A stretch of 64,000 nt of DNA from Lepidurus packardi (lineage: Eukaryota > Arthropoda > Branchiopoda > Notostraca > Triopsidae): NCBI GenBank assembly GCA_023053545.1, contig JAKZAN010000058.1, positions 186,001 to 250,000 of the forward strand, given 5' to 3'. A program made the translations under genes and the position numbers. Every line of letters starts with the position of its first letter. Within the stretch, counting starts at the first letter, position 1. The notes beneath the pieces were generated by a model that saw only the letters and a list, made by a program, of their open reading frames with translations, was not told the DNA's origin and ran no database searches. Of this stretch, positions 13,351 through 27,100 are shown one piece after another.

Positions 13351-13869
13351 GGACTTAATTAATTCCTTACGGACTGAATTAATTCCTTACGGACTGAATT
13401 AATTTCTTACGGACTGAATCAATTTCTTACAGACTGAATTAAATCCTTACGGACAGAATTAATTCCTTACGGACTGATTTAATTCCTTACGCACTGAATT
13501 AATTCTTTACGGACTGAATTAATTCCTTACGGACTGAATCAATTCCTTAATTAATTCCTTACGGAATGAATTAATTTTATACGGACTGAATTAATTCCTT
13601 ACGTACTGAACTTATTCCTTACGGACTGAATTAATTCCTTACGGACTGAATTAATTCCTTTCTTACCGAATTAATTCCTTTCTTACCGAATTAATTCCTT
13701 ACGGACTGAATTAATTCCTTACGGACTTAATTATTTCCTTACGGACTGAATTAATTCTTTAGGATTGATTGAATTCCTTTCTTACTGAATTAATTCCTTA
13801 CGGACTGAATTAATTCCTTACGGACTGAATTAATTCATTACCGACATAATTAAATCCTTACAGACTGAA

Positions 13870-13990
13870 ATTATTCCTTATGGACTTAACTAATTCCGTA
13901 AGGAATGAATTAATTAATTACGGACTGAAATTATTCCTTATGGACTTAACTAATTCCGTAAGGAATGAATTAATTAATTACGGACTGAAA
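13870..13990 (+). repeat. 60-bp tandem duplication including the CCGTAAGG unit
   Basis: Three units (TTATTCCTTATGGACTTAAC, TAATTCCGTAAGGAATGAAT, TAATTAATTACGGACTGAAA) appear twice in direct succession; elsewhere in the window this trio appears once per block. It is a recent whole-unit slippage. Confidence 0.85.
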
Positions 13991-15500
13991 TAATTCCTTA
14001 CGGACTGAATTAATTCCTTACGGACTGAATTAATTCCTTAATTAATTCCTTACGGACTGAATTAATTTCATACGGACTGAATTAATTCCTTAATTAACTC
14101 CTTACGGACTGAATTAATTTCATACGGACTGAATTAATTCATTACGGACTTAATTAATCCAATACGTACTGAACTTATTCATTACGGACTGAATTAATTC
14201 CTTACGGACTGAATTAATTCCTTACGGACTGAACTAATACCTAACGGACTGAATTAATACCTTACGGACTGAATTAATTCCTTACGGACTGAATTAATAC
14301 TTTACGGACTGAATTAATTCCTTACGGACTGAATTAATTCCTTACGGACTGAATTAATTCCTTACGGACTTAATTATTTCCTTACGGACTGAATTAATTC
14401 TTTAGGATTGATTGAATTCCTTTCTTACTGAATTAATTCCTTATGGACTTAACTAATTCCGTAAGGAATGAATTAATTAATTACGGACTGAAATAATTCC
14501 TTACGGACTGAATTAATTCCTTACGGACTGAATTAATTCCTTACGGACTGAATTAATTCCTTACGGACTGAATTAATTCCTTACGGACTGAATTAATTCC
14601 TTACGGACTGAATTAATTCCTTAATTAATTCCTTACGGACTGAATTAATTTCATACGGACTGAATTAATTCATTACGGACTTAATTAATCCAATACGTAC
14701 TGAACTTATTCATTACGGACTGAATTAATTCCTTACGGACTGAATTAATTCCTTACGGACTGAATTAAATCCTTACGGAATTAATTAATTCCTTACGTAC
14801 TTAATTAATTCTTCACGGTCTGAATTAATTCCGTACGGATTTTATTAATTACTTACGGACTGAATTAATTCTTTACGGACTGAATTAATACCTTACGGAC
14901 TGAATTAAATCCTTACGGACAGAAATAATTCCTTACGGACTGAATTAATTCCTTACGGACTGAATTAATTCCTTACGGACTGAATTAATTCTTTAGGATT
15001 GATTGAATTCCTTTCTTACTGAGTTAATTCCTTACGGACTGAATTAATTCCTTACGGACTGAATTAATTCCTTACGGACTTAATTAATTCCTTACGGACT
15101 TAATTAATTCCGTAAGGAATGAATTAATTAATTACGGACTGAAATAATTCCTTACGGACTGAATTAATTACTTACGGACTGAATTAATTCCTTAATTAAT
15201 TCCTTACGGACTGAATTAATTCCTTACTGACTGAATTAATTCCTTACGGACTAAATTAATTCCTTACGGACTGAATTAATTTCGTACGGATTTTATTTAT
15301 TACTTACGGAATGAATTAATTCCTTACGGATTTAATTAATTCCTTACGGACTAAATTAATTCCTTACGGACTGAATTAATTCCTTACGGACTGAATTATT
15401 TCCTTACGGACTGAAATAATTCCTTACTGACTGAATTAATTCCTTACGGACTGAATTAATTCCTTACGGACTGAATTAATTCCTTACGGACTTAATTAAT

Positions 15501-15570
15501 TCCTTACGTACTTAATTAATTCCTTACGGTCTGAATAAATTCCGTACGGATTTTATTAACTACTTACGGA
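15501..15570 (+). repeat. CCGTACGG palindrome module, representative copy
   Basis: A recurring run of units carries, in order, CGTACTTAATTAATT, CGGTCTGAAT, CCGTACGGATTTTATT and a unit beginning AACTACTT or AATTACTT. The third unit contains the 8-bp palindrome CCGTACGG, one base away from the normal CCTTACGG. Similar modules lie near 1,530, 2,230, 5,530, 8,500, 10,265, 10,940, 11,705, 12,265, 14,780, 16,985, 18,880, 20,325, 25,680, 26,160, 28,800, 29,190, 33,420, 34,690, 38,455, 39,790, 41,540, 42,660, 55,170 and 59,340. It is a variant-unit cassette of the satellite. I see no evidence that it is a gene control site. Confidence 0.8.
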
Positions 15571-15637
15571 CTGAATTAATTCCTTACGGACTGAATTAAT
15601 TCCTTACGGACTGAATTATTTCCTTACGGACTGAATT

Positions 15638-16347
15638 AATTCTTTAGGATTGATTGAATTCCTTTCTTACCGAATTAATTCCTTACGGACTGAATTAATT
15701 CCTTACGGACTTAATCAATTCCGTAAGGAATGAATTAATTAATTACGGACTGAAATAATTCCTTACGGACTTAATTAATTCATTACGGACTTAATTAATT
15801 CCTTACGGACTTAATTAATTCACTACGGACTGAATTAATACCTTACGGACTGAATTAAATCTTTACGGACAGAATTAATTCCTTACGGACTGAATTAATT
15901 CCTTACGGACTTAATTATTTCCTTACGGACTGAATTAATTCTTTAGGATTGATTGAATTCTTTTCTTACTGAATTAATTCCTTACGGACTGAATTAATTC
16001 CTTACGGACTTAATTAATTTCGTAAGGAATGAATTAATTAATTACGGACTGAAATAATTCCTTACGGACTGAATTAATTACTTAATTAATTCCTTACGGA
16101 CTGAATTAATTTCATACGGAATGAATTAATTCCTTACGGACTGAATTAATTCCTTACTGACTGAATTAATTCCTTAAGGACTGAATTAATTTCTTACGTA
16201 CTTAATTAATTCCTTACGGTCTGAATTAATTCCGTACGGATTTTATTAATTACTTCCGGACTGAATTAATTCCTTACGGATTTAATTAATTCCTTACGGA
16301 CTGAATTAATTCCTTACGGACTGAATTATTTCCTTACGGACTGAATT
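15638..16347 (+). repeat. 710-bp higher-order repeat, copy 1
   Basis: This 710-bp block has markers 299 bp apart inside (15,638 and 15,937), the second with the private form TTTTCTTACTG. It also holds TTAATCAATTCCG, CACTACGG, TTTCGTAAGG, CTGACTGAA and the CCGTACGG module ending TTACTTCCGG. The next marker, 16,348, is 710 bp on. It is contained in the 1,480-bp duplication. Confidence 0.85.
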
Positions 16348-17117
16348 AATTCTTTAGGATTGATTGAATTCCTTTCTTACCGAATTAATTCCTTACGGAC
16401 TGAATTAATTCCTTACGGACTGAATTAATTCCTTACGGACTGAATTATTTCCTTACGGACTGAATTAATTCTTTAGGATTGATTGAATTCCTTTCTTACT
16501 GAGTTAATTCCTTACGGACTGAATTAATTCCTTACGGACTGAATTAATTCCTTACGGACTTAATTAATTCCTTACGGACTTAATTAATTCCGTAAGGAAT
16601 GAATTAATTAATTACGGACTGAAATAATTCCTTACGGACTGAATTAATTACTTACGGACTGAATTAATTCCTTAATTAATTCCTTACGGACTGAATTAAT
16701 TCCTTACTGACTGAATTAATTCCTTACGGACTAAATTAATTCCTTACGGACTGAATTAATTTCGTACGGATTTTATTTATTACTTACGGAATGAATTAAT
16801 TCCTTACGGATTTAATTAATTCCTTACGGACTAAATTAATTCCTTACGGACTGAATTAATTCCTTACGGACTGAATTATTTCCTTACGGACTGAAATAAT
16901 TCCTTACTGACTGAATTAATTCCTTACGGACTGAATTAATTCCTTACGGACTGAATTAATTCCTTACGGACTTAATTAATTCCTTACGTACTTAATTAAT
17001 TCCTTACGGTCTGAATAAATTCCGTACGGATTTTATTAACTACTTACGGACTGAATTAATTCCTTACGGACTGAATTAATTCCTTACGGACTGAATTATT
17101 TCCTTACGGACTGAATT

Positions 17118-18557
17118 AATTCTTTAGGATTGATTGAATTCCTTTCTTACCGAATTAATTCCTTACGGACTGAATTAATTCCTTACGGACTTAATCAATT
17201 CCGTAAGGAATGAATTAATTAATTACGGACTGAAATAATTCCTTACGGACTTAATTAATTCATTACGGACTTAATTAATTCCTTACGGACTTAATTAATT
17301 CACTACGGACTGAATTAATACCTTACGGACTGAATTAAATCTTTACGGACAGAATTAATTCCTTACGGACTGAATTAATTCCTTACGGACTTAATTATTT
17401 CCTTACGGACTGAATTAATTCTTTAGGATTGATTGAATTCTTTTCTTACTGAATTAATTCCTTACGGACTGAATTAATTCCTTACGGACTTAATTAATTT
17501 CGTAAGGAATGAATTAATTAATTACGGACTGAAATAATTCCTTACGGACTGAATTAATTACTTAATTAATTCCTTACGGACTGAATTAATTTCATACGGA
17601 ATGAATTAATTCCTTACGGACTGAATTAATTCCTTACTGACTGAATTAATTCCTTAAGGACTGAATTAATTTCTTACGTACTTAATTAATTCCTTACGGT
17701 CTGAATTAATTCCGTACGGATTTTATTAATTACTTCCGGACTGAATTAATTCCTTACGGATTTAATTAATTCCTTACGGACTGAATTAATTCCTTACGGA
17801 CTGAATTATTTCCTTACGGACTGAATTAATTCTTTAGGATTGATTGAATTCCTTTCTTACCGAATTAATTCCTTACGGACTGAATTAATTCCTTACGGAC
17901 TTAATCAATTCCGTAAGGAATGAATTAATTAATTACGGACTGAAATAATTCCTTACGGACTTAATTAATTCATTACGGACTTAATTAATTCCTTACGGAC
18001 TTAATTAATTCACTACGGACTGAATTAATACCTTACGGACTGAATTAAATCTTTACGGACAGAATTAATTCCTTACGGACTGAATTAATTCCTTACGGAC
18101 TTAATTATTTCCTTACGGACTGAATTAATTCTTTAGGATTGATTGAATTCTTTTCTTACTGAATTAATTCCTTACGGACTGAATTAATTCCTTACGGACT
18201 TAATTAATTTCGTAAGGAATGAATTAATTAATTACGGACTGAAATAATTCCTTACGGACTGAATTAATTCCTTAATTAATTCCTTACGGACTGAATTAAT
18301 TTCATACGGAATGAATTAATTCCTTACGGACTGAATTAATTCCTTACTGACTGAATTAATTCCTTACGGACTGAATTAATTTCTTACGTACTTAATTAAT
18401 TCCTTACGGTCTGAATTAATTCCGTACGGATTTTATTAATTACTTCCGGACTGAATTAATTCCTTACGGATTTAATTAATTCCTTACGGACTGAATTAAT
18501 TCCTTACGGACTGAATTAATTCCTTACGGACTGAATTATTTCCTTACGGACTGAATT
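17118..18557 (+). repeat. 710/730-bp higher-order repeat, copies 2 and 3 in tandem
   Basis: Markers at 17,118, 17,828 and 18,558 delimit two copies of 710 and 730 bp. Internal markers at 17,417 and 18,127 and TTAATCAATTCCG at 17,191 and 17,901 are 710 bp apart. The third copy differs by an extra normal unit near its end and by AATTACTTAATT becoming AATTCCTTAATT near 18,265. Because copy 3 follows directly on the 1,480-bp duplication, the 710-bp block was amplified again independently. Confidence 0.85.
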
Positions 18558-19998
18558 AATTCTTTAGGATTGATTGAATTCCTTTCTTACCGAATTAATT
18601 TTTTACGGACTGAATTAATTCCTTACGGACTTAATTAATTCCGTAAGGAATGAATTAATTAATTACGGACTGAAATAATTCCTTACGGACTGAATTAATT
18701 CCTTACGGACTTCATTAATTCCTTTCGGACTTAATTAATTCATTACGGACTTAATTAATTCCTTACGGACTGAAATAATTCCTTACTGACTGAATTAATT
18801 CCTTACGGACTGAATTAATTCCTTACGGACTGAATTAATTCCTTACGGACTTAATTAATTCCTTACGGACTTAATTAAATCCTTACGTACTTAATTAATT
18901 CCTTACGGTCTGAATTAATTCCGTACGGATTTTATTAACTACTTACGGACTGAATTAATTCCTTACGGACTTAATTAATTCCTTACGGACTGAATTAATT
19001 CCTTACGGACTGAATTAATTCCTTACGGACTGAATTAATTCCTTTCTTACCGAATTAATTCCTTACGGACTGAATTAATTCCTTAGGACTGAATTAATTC
19101 CTTACGGACTTAATTATTTCCTTACGGACTGAATTAATTCTTTAGAATTGATTGAATTCCTTTCTTACTGAATTAATTCCTTACGGACTGAATTAATTCA
19201 TTACCGACATAATTAAATCCTTACAGACTGAAATTATTCCTTATGGACTTAACTAATTCCGTAAGGAATGAATTAATTAATTACGGACTGAAATAATTCC
19301 TTACGGACTGAATTAATTCCTTACGGACTGAATTAATTCCTTACGGACTGAATTAATTCCTTACGGACTGAATTAATTCCTTACGGACTGTATTAATTCC
19401 TTTCTTACTGAATTAATTCCTTACGGACTGAATTAATTCCTTAATTAATTCCTTACGGACTGAATTAATTTCATACGGACTGAATTAATTCATTACGGAC
19501 TTAATTAATCCAATACGTACTGAACTTATTCATTACGGACTGAATTAATTCCTTACGGACTGAACTAATTCCTTACGGACTGAACTAATACCTAACGGAC
19601 TGAATTAATACCTTACGGACTGAATTAATTCCTTACGGACTGAATTAATACTTTACGGACTGAAATAATTCCTTACGGACAGAATTAATTCTTTACGGAC
19701 GGAATTAATTCCTTACGGACTGATTTAATTCCTTACGCACTGAATTAATTCTTTACGGACTGAATTAATTCCTTACGGACTGAATCAATTCCTTAATTAA
19801 TTCCTTACGGAATGAATTAATTTTATACGGACTGAATTAATTCCTTACGTACTGAACTTATTCCTTACGGACTGAATTAATTCCTTACGGACTGAATTAA
19901 TTCCTTTCTTACCGAATTAATTCCTTTCTTACCGAATTAATTCCTTACGGACTGAATTAATTCCTTACGGACTGAATTATTTCCTTACGGACTGAATT
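18558..19998 (+). repeat. 1.44-kb higher-order repeat, copy 1
   Basis: The marker at 18,558, followed by the rare AATTTTTTACGG, matches 19,999 (offset 1,441). The 19-bp unit CCTTAGGACTG at 19,081 matches 20,502 (offset 1,421, one unit fewer). The match continues through CATTACCGACATAA and CCAATACG (19,510 and 20,971) and fades near 19,720. The end of this copy (19,720-19,998) has TGATTTAATTCC, CGCACTG and paired CCTTTCTTACCG units also seen at 13.48-13.70 kb. Confidence 0.8.
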
Positions 19999-21180
19999 AA
20001 TTCTTTAGGATTGATTGAATTCCTTTCTTACCGAATTAATTTTTTACGGACTGAATTAATTCCTTACGGACTTAATTAATTCCGTAAGGAATGAATTAAT
20101 TAATTACGGACTGAAATAATTCCTTACGGACTGAATTAATTCCTTACGGACTTCATTAATTCCTTTCGGACTTAATTAATTCATTACGGACTTAATTAAT
20201 TCCTTACGGACTGAAATAATTCCTTACTGACTGAATTAATTCCTTACGGACTGAATTAATTCCTTACGGACTGAATTAATTCCTTACGGACTTAATTAAT
20301 TCCTTACGGACTTAATTAAATCCTTACGTACTTAATTAATTCCTTACGGTCTGAATTAATTCCGTACGGATTTTATTAACTACTTACGGACTGAATTAAT
20401 TCCTTACGGACTTAATTAATTCCTTACGGACTGAATTAATTCCTTACGGACTGAATTAATTCCTTTCTTACCGAATTAATTCCTTACGGACTGAATTAAT
20501 TCCTTAGGACTGAATTAATTCCTTACGGACTTAATTATTTCCTTACGGACTGAATTAATTCTTTAGGATTGATTGAATTCCTTTCTTACTGAATTAATTC
20601 CTTACGGACTGAATTAATTCCTTACGGACTGAATTAATTCATTACCGACATAATTAAATCCTTACAGACTGAAATTATTCCTTATGGACTTAACTAATTC
20701 CGTAAGGAATGAATTAATTAATTACGGACTGAAATAATTCCTTACGGACTGAATTAATTCCTTACGGACTGAATTAATTCCTTACGGACTAAATTAATTC
20801 CTTACGGACTGAATTAATTCCTTACGGACTGAATTAATTCCTTACGGACTGTATTAATTCCTTTCTTACTGAATTAATTCCTTACGGACTGAATTAATTC
20901 CTTAATTAATTCCTTACGGACTGAATTAATTTCATACGGACTGAATTAATTCATTACGGACTTAATTAATCCAATACGTACTGAACTTATTCATTACGGA
21001 CTGAACTAATTCCTTACGGACTGAACTAATTCCTTACGGACTGAACTAATACCTAACGGACTGAATTAATACCTTACGGACTGAATTAATTCCTTACGGA
21101 CTGAATTAATACTTTACGGACTGAATTAATTCCTTACGGACAGAATTAATTCTTTACGGACGGAATTAATTCCTTACGGA
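19999..21180 (+). repeat. 1.44-kb higher-order repeat, copy 2
   Basis: This is the partner of 18,558-19,720, with the same order: TTTTTTACGG, hairpin module, GACTTCATTAATTCC, CCGTACGG module, CCTTTCTTACCG, CCTTAGGACTG, marker (20,557), CATTACCGACATAA and CCAATACG. It lacks one normal unit near 20,460 and gains two units before 20,971. It leads directly into the 1.25-kb repeat. Confidence 0.8.
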
Positions 21181-21516
21181 CTGAATTAATACTTTACGGA
21201 CTTAATTAATTCCTTACGGACAGAATTAATTCTTTACGGACGGAATTAATTCCTTACGGACTTAATTAATTCCTTACGGACTGAATTAATTCCTTACAGA
21301 CTGAATTAATTCGTTACGGACTGAATTATTTCCTTACGGACTGAATTAGTTCTTTAGGATTGATTGAATTCCTTTCTTACTGAATTAATTTCATACGGAC
21401 TGAATTAACTCATTACGGACTTAATTAATCCATTACGGACTGAATTAATTCTTTATGATTGATTGAATTCCTTTCTTGCTGAATTAATTAGTTACGGACT
21501 GAATTAATTCCTTACG

Positions 21517-21635
21517 GATTGGATTAACTACTTAGGGACTGAATTAATTCCTTGGGAACTGAATTAATTCCTTGGGAACTGAATTAATTCCTTACGGACT
21601 GAATTAATTCCGTATGGACTTAAGTGACTCATTAC
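21517..21635 (+). repeat. TTGGGAACTG island, copy 2
   Basis: It has the same order of diverged units as 13,232-13,350: GATTGGATTAAC, TTAGGGACTG, two TTGGGAACTG units, GTATGGACTTAAGTGACTC. It is preceded by an AATTAGTTACGG unit and the ATGATTG marker variant. It is part of the 1.25-kb repeat. Confidence 0.88.
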
Positions 21636-22765
21636 GGACTTAATAAATTCCTTACGGACTGAATTAATTCCTTACGGACTGAATTAATTTCTTACGGACT
21701 GAATCAATTTCTTACGGACTGAATTAAATCCTTACGGACAGAATTAATTCCTTACGGACTGAATTAATTCCTTACGGACTTAATTAATTCCTTACGGACT
21801 TAATTAATTCCTTACGGACTGAATTAATTCCTTACGGACTGAATTAATTCCTTTCTTACCGAATTAATTCCTTACGGACTGAATTAATTCCTTACGGACT
21901 TAATTATTTCCTTACGGACTGAATTAATTCTTTAGGATTGATTGAATTCCTTTCTTACTGAATTAATTCCTTACGGACTGAATCAATTCCTTACGGACTG
22001 AATTAATTCATTACCGACATAATTAAATCCTTACAGACTGAAATTATTCCTTATGGACTTAACTAATTCCGTAAGGAATGAATTAATTAATTACGGACTG
22101 AAATAATTCCTTACGGACTGAATTAATTCCTTACGGACTGAATTAATTCCTTACGGACTGAATTAATTCCTTACGGACTGTATTAATTCCTTTCTTACTG
22201 AATTAATTCCTTACGGACTGAATTAATTCCTTAATTAATTCCTTACGGACTGAATTAATTTCATACGGACTGAATTAATTCATTACGGACTTAATTAATC
22301 CAATACGTACTGAACTTATTCATTACGGACTGAATTAATTCCTTACGGACTGAATTAATTAATTACGGACTGAACTAATACCTAACGGACTGAATTAATA
22401 CCTTACGGACTGAATTAATTCCTTACGGACTGAATTAATACTTTACGGACTGAATTAATTCCTTACGGACAGAATTAATTCTTTACGGACTGAATTAATT
22501 CCTTACGGACTTAATTAATTCCTTACGGACTGAATTAATTCCTTACGGACTGAATTAATTCGTTACGGACTGAATTATTTCCTTAAGGACTGAATTAATT
22601 CTTTAGGATTGATTGAATTCCTTTCTTACTGAATTAATTTCATACGGACTGAATTAACTCATTACGGACATAATTAATCCATTACGGACTGAATTAATTC
22701 TTTATGATAGATTGAATTCCTTACTTGCTGAATTAATTAGTTACGGACTGAATTAATTCCTTACG

Positions 22766-22884
22766 GATTGGATTAACTACTTAGGGACTGAATTAATTCC
22801 TTGGGAACTGAATTAATTCCTTGGGAACTGAATTAATTCCTTACGGACTGAATTAATTCCGTATGGACTTAAGTGACTCATTAC
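22766..22884 (+). repeat. TTGGGAACTG island, copy 3
   Basis: It lies 1,249 bp downstream of copy 2 and has the same unit order. Its preceding marker variant reads TTTATGATAG, a private change. Confidence 0.88.
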
Positions 22885-24013
22885 GGACTTAATTAATTCC
22901 TTACGGACTGAATTAATTCCTTACGGACTGAATTAATTTCTTACGGACTGAATCAATTTCTTACGGACTGAATTAAATCCTTACGGACAGAATTAATTCC
23001 TTACGGACTTAATTAATTCCTTACGGACGGAATTAATTCCTTACGGACTGAATTAATTCCTTTCTTACCGAATTAATTCTTTACGGACTGAATTAATTCC
23101 TTAGGACTGAATTAATTCCTTACGGACTTAATTATTTCCTTACGGACTGAATTAATTCTTTAGGATTGATTGAATTCCTTTCTTACTGAATTAATTCCTT
23201 ACGGACTGAACTAATTCCTTACGGACTGAATTAATTCATTACCGACATAATTAAATCCTTACAGACTGAAATTATTCCTTATGGACTTAACTAATTCCGT
23301 AAGGAATGAATTAATTAATTACGGACTGAAATAATTCCTTACGGACTGAATTAATTCCTTACGGACTGAATTAATTCCTTACGGACTGAATTAATTCCTT
23401 ACGGACTGAATTAATTCCTTACGGACTGTATTAATTCCTTTCTTACTGAATTAATTCCTTACGGACTGAATTAATTCCTTAATTAATTCCTTACGGACTG
23501 AATTAATTTCATACGGACTGAATTAATTCATTACGGACTTAATTAATCCAATACGTACTGAACTTATTCATTACGGACTGAATTAATTCCTTACGGACTG
23601 AATTAATTCCTTACGGACTGAACTAATACCTAACGGACTGAATTAATACCTTACGGACTGAATTAATTCCTTACGGACTGAATTAATACTTTACGGACTG
23701 AATTAATTCCTTACGGACAGAATTAATTCTTTACGGACTGAATTAATTCCTTACGGACTTAATTAATTCCTTACGGACTGAATTAATTCCTTACGGACTG
23801 AATTAATTCGTTACGGACTGAATTATTTCCTTAAGGACTGAATTAATTCTTTAGGATTGATTGAATTCCTTTCTTACTGAATTAATTTCATACGGACTGA
23901 ATTAACTCATTACGGACATAATTAATCCATTACGGACTGAATTAATTCTTTATGATTGATTGAATTCCTTACTTGCTGAATTAATTAGTTACGGACTGAA
24001 TTAATTCCTTACG

Positions 24014-24132
24014 GATTGGATTAACTACTTAGGGACTGAATTAATTCCTTGGGAACTGAATTAATTCCTTGGGAACTGAATTAATTCCTTACGGACTGAA
24101 TTAATTCCGTATGGACTTAAGTGACTCATTAC
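24014..24132 (+). repeat. TTGGGAACTG island, copy 4
   Basis: It lies 1,248 bp downstream of copy 3. It is the last occurrence in the window; none is seen after 24.2 kb. Confidence 0.88.
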
Positions 24133-27100
24133 GGACTTAATTAATTCCTTACGGACTGAATTAATTCCTTACGGACTGAATTAATTCCTTACGGACTGAT
24201 TTAATTCCTTACGCACTGAATTAATTCTTTACGGACTGAATTAATTCCTTACGGACTGAATCAATTCCTTAATTAATTCCTTACGGAATGAATTAATTTC
24301 ATACGGACTGAATTAATTCCTTACGTACTGAACTTATTCCTTACGTACTGAATTAATTCCTTACGGACTGAATTAATTCCTTACGGACTGATATAATTCC
24401 TTACGGACAGAATTAATTCCTTACTGACTGAATTAATTCCTTACGGACTGAATTAATTCCTTAAGGACTGAATTAATTCCTTACGGACTGAATTAATTCC
24501 TTACGGACTGAATTAATTCCTTACGGACTTAATTAATTCCGTAAGGAATGAATTAATTAATTACGGACTGAAATAATTCCTTACGGATTGAATTAATTAC
24601 TTACGGACTGAATTAATTCCTTAATTAATTCCTTACGGACTGAATTAATTTCATACGGACTGAATTAATTCCTTACGGACTGAATTAATTCCTTACTGAC
24701 TGAATTAATTCCTTACGGACTGAATTAATTCCTTACGGACTGAATTAATTTCGTACGGATTTTATTTATTACTTACGGACTGAATTAATTCCTTACGGAT
24801 TTAATTAATTCCTTACGGACTGAATTAATTCCTTACGGACTGAATTAATTCCTTACGGACTGAATTATTTCCTTACGGACTGAATTAATTCTTTAGGATT
24901 GATTGAATTCCTTTCTTAAAGAAATAATTCCTTACGGACTGAATTAATTCCTTACGGACTGAATTAATTCCTTACGGACTTAATTAATTCCGTAAGGAAT
25001 GAATTAATTAATTACGGACTGAAATAATTCCTTACGGAATGAATTAATTCCTTACGGACTTCATTAATTCCTTTCGGATTTAATTAATTCCTTACGGACT
25101 TAATTAATTCACTACGGACTTAATTAATACCTTACGGACAGAATTAATTCCTTACGGACTGAATTAATTCCTTGCGGACTTAATTATTTCCTTACGGACT
25201 GAATTAATTCTTTAGGATTGATTGAATTCCTTTCTTACTGAATTAATTCCTTACGGACTGAATTAATTCCGTAAGGAATGAATGAATTAATTACGGACTG
25301 AAATATTTCCTTACGGAATGAATTAATTCCTTACGGACTTCATTAATTTCTTTCGGACTTAATTAATTCATTACGGACTTAATTAATTCCTTACGGACTT
25401 AATTATTTCCTTACGGACTGAATTAATTCTTTAGGATTGATTGAATTCCTTTCTTACTGAATAAATTCCTTACGGACTGAATTAATTCCGTAAGGAATGA
25501 ATTAATTAAATACGGACTGAAATAATTCCTTACGGACGGAATTAATTACTTACGGACTGAATTAATTCCTTAATTAATTCCTTACGGACTGAATTAATTT
25601 CATACGGACTAAATTAATTCCTTACGGACTGAATTAATTCCTTACTGACTGAATTAATTCCTTACGGACTGAATTAATTCCTTACGTACTTAATTAATTC
25701 CTTACGGTCTGAATTAATTCCGTACGGATTTTATTAATTACTTACGGACTGAATTAATTCCTTACGGATTTAATTAATTCCTTACGGACTGAATTAATTC
25801 CTTACGGACTGAATTAATTCCTTGCGGACTGAATTATTTCCTTACGGACTGAATTAATTCTTTAGGATTGATTGAATTCCTTTCTTACCGAATTAGTTCC
25901 TTACGGACTGAATTAATTCCTTACGGACTGAATTAATTCCTTACGGACTGAATTAATTCCTTACGGACTGAATTAATTCCTTACGGACTGAATTAATACC
26001 TTACGGACTGAATTAAATCCTTACGGACTGAATTAATTCCTTACGGACTGAATTAATTCCTTACTGACTGAATTAATTCCTTACGGACTGAATTAATTCC
26101 TTACGGACTGAATTAATTCCTTACGGACTTAATTAATTCCTTACGGACTTAATTAATTCCTTACGTACTTAATTAATTCCTTACGGTCTGAATTAATTCC
26201 GTACGGATTTTATTAACTACTTACGGACTGAATTAATTCCTTACGGATTTAATTAATTCCTTACGGACTGAATTAATTCCTTACGGACTGAATTAATTCC
26301 TTACGGACTGAATTATTTCCTTACGGACTGAATTAATTCTTTAGGATTGATTGAATTCCTTTCTTACCGAATTAATTCCTTACGGACTGAATTAATTCAT
26401 TACGGACTGAATTAATTCCTTACGGACTTAATTAATTCCGTAAGGAATGAATTAATTAATTACGGACTGAAATAATTCCTTACGGACTTAATTATTTCCT
26501 TACGGACTTCATTAATTCCTTTCGGACTTAATTAATTCATTACAGACTTAATTAATTCCTTACGGACTTAATTAATTCCTTACGGACTTAATTAATTCCT
26601 TACGTACTTAATTAATTCCTTACGGTCTGAATTAATTCCGTACGGATTTTATTAACTACTTATGGACTGAATTAATTCCTTACGGACTTAATTAATTCCT
26701 TACGGTCTGAATAAATTCCGTACGGATTTTATTAACTACTTACGGACTGAATTAATTCTTTAGGATTGATTGAATTCCTTTCTTACCGAATTAATTCCTT
26801 ACGGACTGAATTAATTCCTTACGGACTGAATTAATTCCTTACGGACTGAATTAATTCCTTACGGACTGAATTAATAACTTACGGACTGAATTAAATCCTT
26901 ACGGACTGAATTAATTCCTTACGGACTGAATTAATTCCTTACGGACTGAAATAATTCCTTACTGACTGAATTAAATCCTTACGGACTGAATTAATTCCTT
27001 ACGGACTGAATTATTTCCTTACGGACTGAATTAATTCTTTAGGATTGATTGAATTCCTTTCTTACCGAATTAATTCCTTACGGACTGAATTAATTCCTTA

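Larger units (their letters stand above)
14970..17929 (+). repeat. 1,480-bp tandem duplication, two adjacent copies
   Basis: The copies are at about 14,970-16,449 and 16,450-17,929. Landmarks are exactly 1,480 bp apart: markers 14,987/16,467, 15,638/17,118, 15,937/17,417 and 16,348/17,828; GAGTTAATTCC 15,021/16,501; TTAATCAATTCCG 15,711/17,191; TTAAGGACTG in a unit near 16,172/17,652. Rare variants (TTTTCTTACTG, TTTCGTAAGG, TTACTTCCGG) are shared one for one, and by eye the copies look almost identical. This is among the youngest large duplications here, or possibly an assembly duplication. Confidence 0.9.
20557..24180 (+). repeat. 1.25-kb higher-order repeat, about three tandem copies
   Basis: The copies start at the markers at 20,557, 21,926 and 23,154. 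Homologous landmarks are 1,248-1,249 bp apart: GATTGGATTAAC at 21,517, 22,766 and 24,014; TTTATGAT marker variants at 21,447, 22,696 and 23,944; CCAATACG at 22,300 and 23,548. Copy 1 is 80 bp longer because four units (AATACTTTACGG to CGGACGGAATT) are duplicated at about 21,100-21,250. Copy 3 breaks off near 24,180 into TGATTTAATTCC units. Confidence 0.88.
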
